Below are positions 62,989 through 64,000 of a DNA stretch of 64,000 nucleotides, in pieces; within the stretch, counting starts at the first letter, position 1; each line of letters opens with the position of its first letter. The stretch lies in assembly GCF_900102315.1 (NCBI RefSeq), contig NZ_FNBL01000005.1, positions 124,001 through 188,000 of the forward strand, given 5' to 3'. The stretch is from Celeribacter baekdonensis (lineage in GTDB: Bacteria > Pseudomonadota > Alphaproteobacteria > Rhodobacterales > Rhodobacteraceae). The notes below the pieces were generated by a model, which made no database searches, was not told the origin of the DNA, and saw only the letters and a program-made list of their open reading frames with translations. The position numbers were made by a program, and so were the translations under genes.

Positions 62989-63989
62989 GCGATGCGAAGC
63001 CCCTGTGCGTCAAACCGATGCAGATGGGTCAGATCCGGCGTCAGATAAATCGTATCGCCATAATAAAGCGCCACTTCGCCCGACGCCCGCACGGTCAACG
63101 GATCATGGAACCCCTCAACCGTGACGTGGAAAAACGTATCCGACCCCAAATGTTCCGACACGCCGACGGTGCCTTTCCATGTGCCAGAGTCCGATGAAAT
63201 CGCGATATGTTCCGGGCGGATGCCGATGGTGGTTGCGCTGTGTTTCTCTGCCTCAAGCCCGGTCAAAAGGTTCATCTTGGGCGAGCCGATAAAGCCCGCC
63301 ACAAAGACGTTGCGCGGGGTGCGGTACAGCTCCATCGGCGAACCGACCTGTTCGATCCGCCCCGCTTGCAGCACGACGATTTTATCGGCCATGGTCATGG
63401 CTTCGACTTGGTCATGAGTGACGTAAACCATGGTTGTGGTCAGACGTTTGTGCAACTCAGAGATTTCCAGCCGCATCCCGACCCGAAGGGCTGCGTCCAA
63501 GTTGGACAGCGGCTCATCAAACAAAAACGCATCCGGTTCGCGCACGATGGCGCGGCCAATGGCAACACGTTGGCGTTGACCACCGGACAATTGCCCCGGC
63601 CGACGGTCGAGATAATCGGTGAGGTTGAGCGCCTTGGCCGCCGCTTCGATCCGGCGGTCCTGTTCGTCCTTTGGCATGCTGGCCATGCGCATCGGAAAGG
63701 CGATGTTTTTGCGCACCGACATATGCGGGTAAAGCGCATAGCTTTGAAACACCATCGCCAGACCGCGTTTGGCCGGAGGCGTTTGCGTGGCGTCCTGACC
63801 GTTGATGCGGATCTCGCCGCCAGAGACATCTTCAAGCCCTGCGATCAGGCGCAAAAGGGTGGATTTGCCACAGCCGGAGGGTCCGACAAAGACCACAAAT
63901 TCGCCGTCTTCAATCGTCAGATCCAGTGGCGGAATGACTTCGACATCGCCAAAGGCCTTGCTGACTTTATCAAGTGTAATGCGTCCCAT
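62985..63989 (-). CDS. smoK: Polyol ABC transporter ATP-binding protein
   Basis: A 334-residue ATPase of the carbohydrate-uptake (UgpC/MalK) type with Walker [10 protein letters not shown], signature [14 protein letters not shown] and Walker [13 protein letters not shown]. The C-terminal TOBE region contains [10 protein letters not shown]. It powers uptake of sorbitol/mannitol with the SmoEFG components, which should lie just beyond the right edge. The start is complete inside the window. Confidence 0.93.
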   Translation of the reverse strand: MGRITLDKVSKAFGDVEVIPPLDLTIEDGEFVVFVGPSGCGKSTLLRLIAGLEDVSGGEIRINGQDATQTPPAKRGLAMVFQSYALYPHMSVRKNIAFPMRMASMPKDEQDRRIEAAAKALNLTDYLDRRPGQLSGGQRQRVAIGRAIVREPDAFLFDEPLSNLDAALRVGMRLEISELHKRLTTTMVYVTHDQVEAMTMADKIVVLQAGRIEQVGSPMELYRTPRNVFVAGFIGSPKMNLLTGLEAEKHSATTIGIRPEHIAISSDSGTWKGTVGVSEHLGSDTFFHVTVEGFHDPLTVRASGEVALYYGDTIYLTPDLTHLHRFDAQGLRIA

Positions 63990-64000
63990 ATGTCCGCTCC

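Overview
The window is a GC-rich, gene-dense stretch of chromosome from an alphaproteobacterium, most likely a Rhodobacterales (Roseobacter-group) species. The evidence is the set of clade-typical genes: a 44-residue aa3-type cytochrome oxidase subunit IV, the low-complexity DUF4175/TIGR02302 protein beside lysA-argH, a degenerate dihydroorotase in the pyrB operon, a GCS2-type glutamate-cysteine ligase, ETF-ubiquinone oxidoreductase, phaA-phaB, and a smoK-smoS-mtlK polyol operon like that of Rhodobacter. I see no rRNA, tRNA, CRISPR array, prophage or insertion sequence. Nearly all of it reads as housekeeping and core-metabolic DNA.

Layout. 1-6.3 kb: end of a CoA-ester lyase-type gene, an AraC/GyrI regulator divergent from accA, a flavin-binding PPOX protein, the ftsE-ftsX-plsC operon, and a divergent zinc-ribbon membrane protein. 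6.4-12.5 kb: argH, a tiny lipoprotein, lysA and DUF4175 on the minus strand, with a periplasmic TlpA-like thioredoxin starting 12 bases from argH. 12.4-14.9 kb: an Aer-type PAS sensor divergent from an EAL c-di-GMP phosphodiesterase. 15-18.2 kb: polyhydroxybutyrate genes phaA and phaB and an EamA exporter. 18.2-25 kb: YdcH-like protein, tRNA methyltransferase, DUF2007, polyprenyl diphosphate synthase, ispE, a TPR protein and ETF-QO. 25.3-28.8 kb: greA behind a terminator-like leader hairpin, an unknown two-helix membrane protein, azlCD, a lipoprotein and CoxIV. 28.9-33.4 kb: MBL hydrolase and acyl-CoA dehydrogenase, YqgE, and a DsbD N-terminal-like protein. 33.4-40.3 kb: RND efflux pump, moaB, LysE exporter and a uracil-DNA glycosylase. 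40.5-45.1 kb: pyrB, two small membrane proteins, a catalytically dead-looking dihydroorotase, plsY, and DUF805 genes, one of them a remnant. 45.2-51.2 kb: gshA, rsmE, ubiA and an OmpA/BON protein. 51.3-57.5 kb: moaE-moaD-pgsA-uvrC, an AT-rich gap, an SDR, a Ca2+/Na+ antiporter, a small zinc-ribbon protein and an S49 peptidase. 57.5-60.8 kb: znuA divergent from zur-znuC-znuB. 60.7-64 kb: mtlK-smoS-smoK, cut at the right edge.

How the genes work together. Fatty-acid and acyl-CoA turnover (accA, acyl-CoA dehydrogenase, ETF-QO, phaAB) feed electrons to quinone, whose tail (decaprenyl synthase, ispE) and head-group attachment (ubiA) are also encoded here. Envelope genes (ftsEX, plsC, plsY, pgsA, OmpA protein, RND pump, lipoproteins) are scattered between them. 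The zinc regulon is self-contained, with Zur-box-like sites between znuA and zur. The polyol operon imports and oxidises sorbitol and mannitol.

The observations I rate highest are the pyrB operon, in which ATCase is co-transcribed with two membrane proteins and a dihydroorotase that has lost its metal ligands; the redox-PAS/EAL pair; the greA leader hairpin; an identical 11-base motif at the same distance upstream of phaA and phaB; and an LptM/LppL-like lipoprotein between argH and lysA. Nothing in the window looks like a wholly new defence or mobile system.
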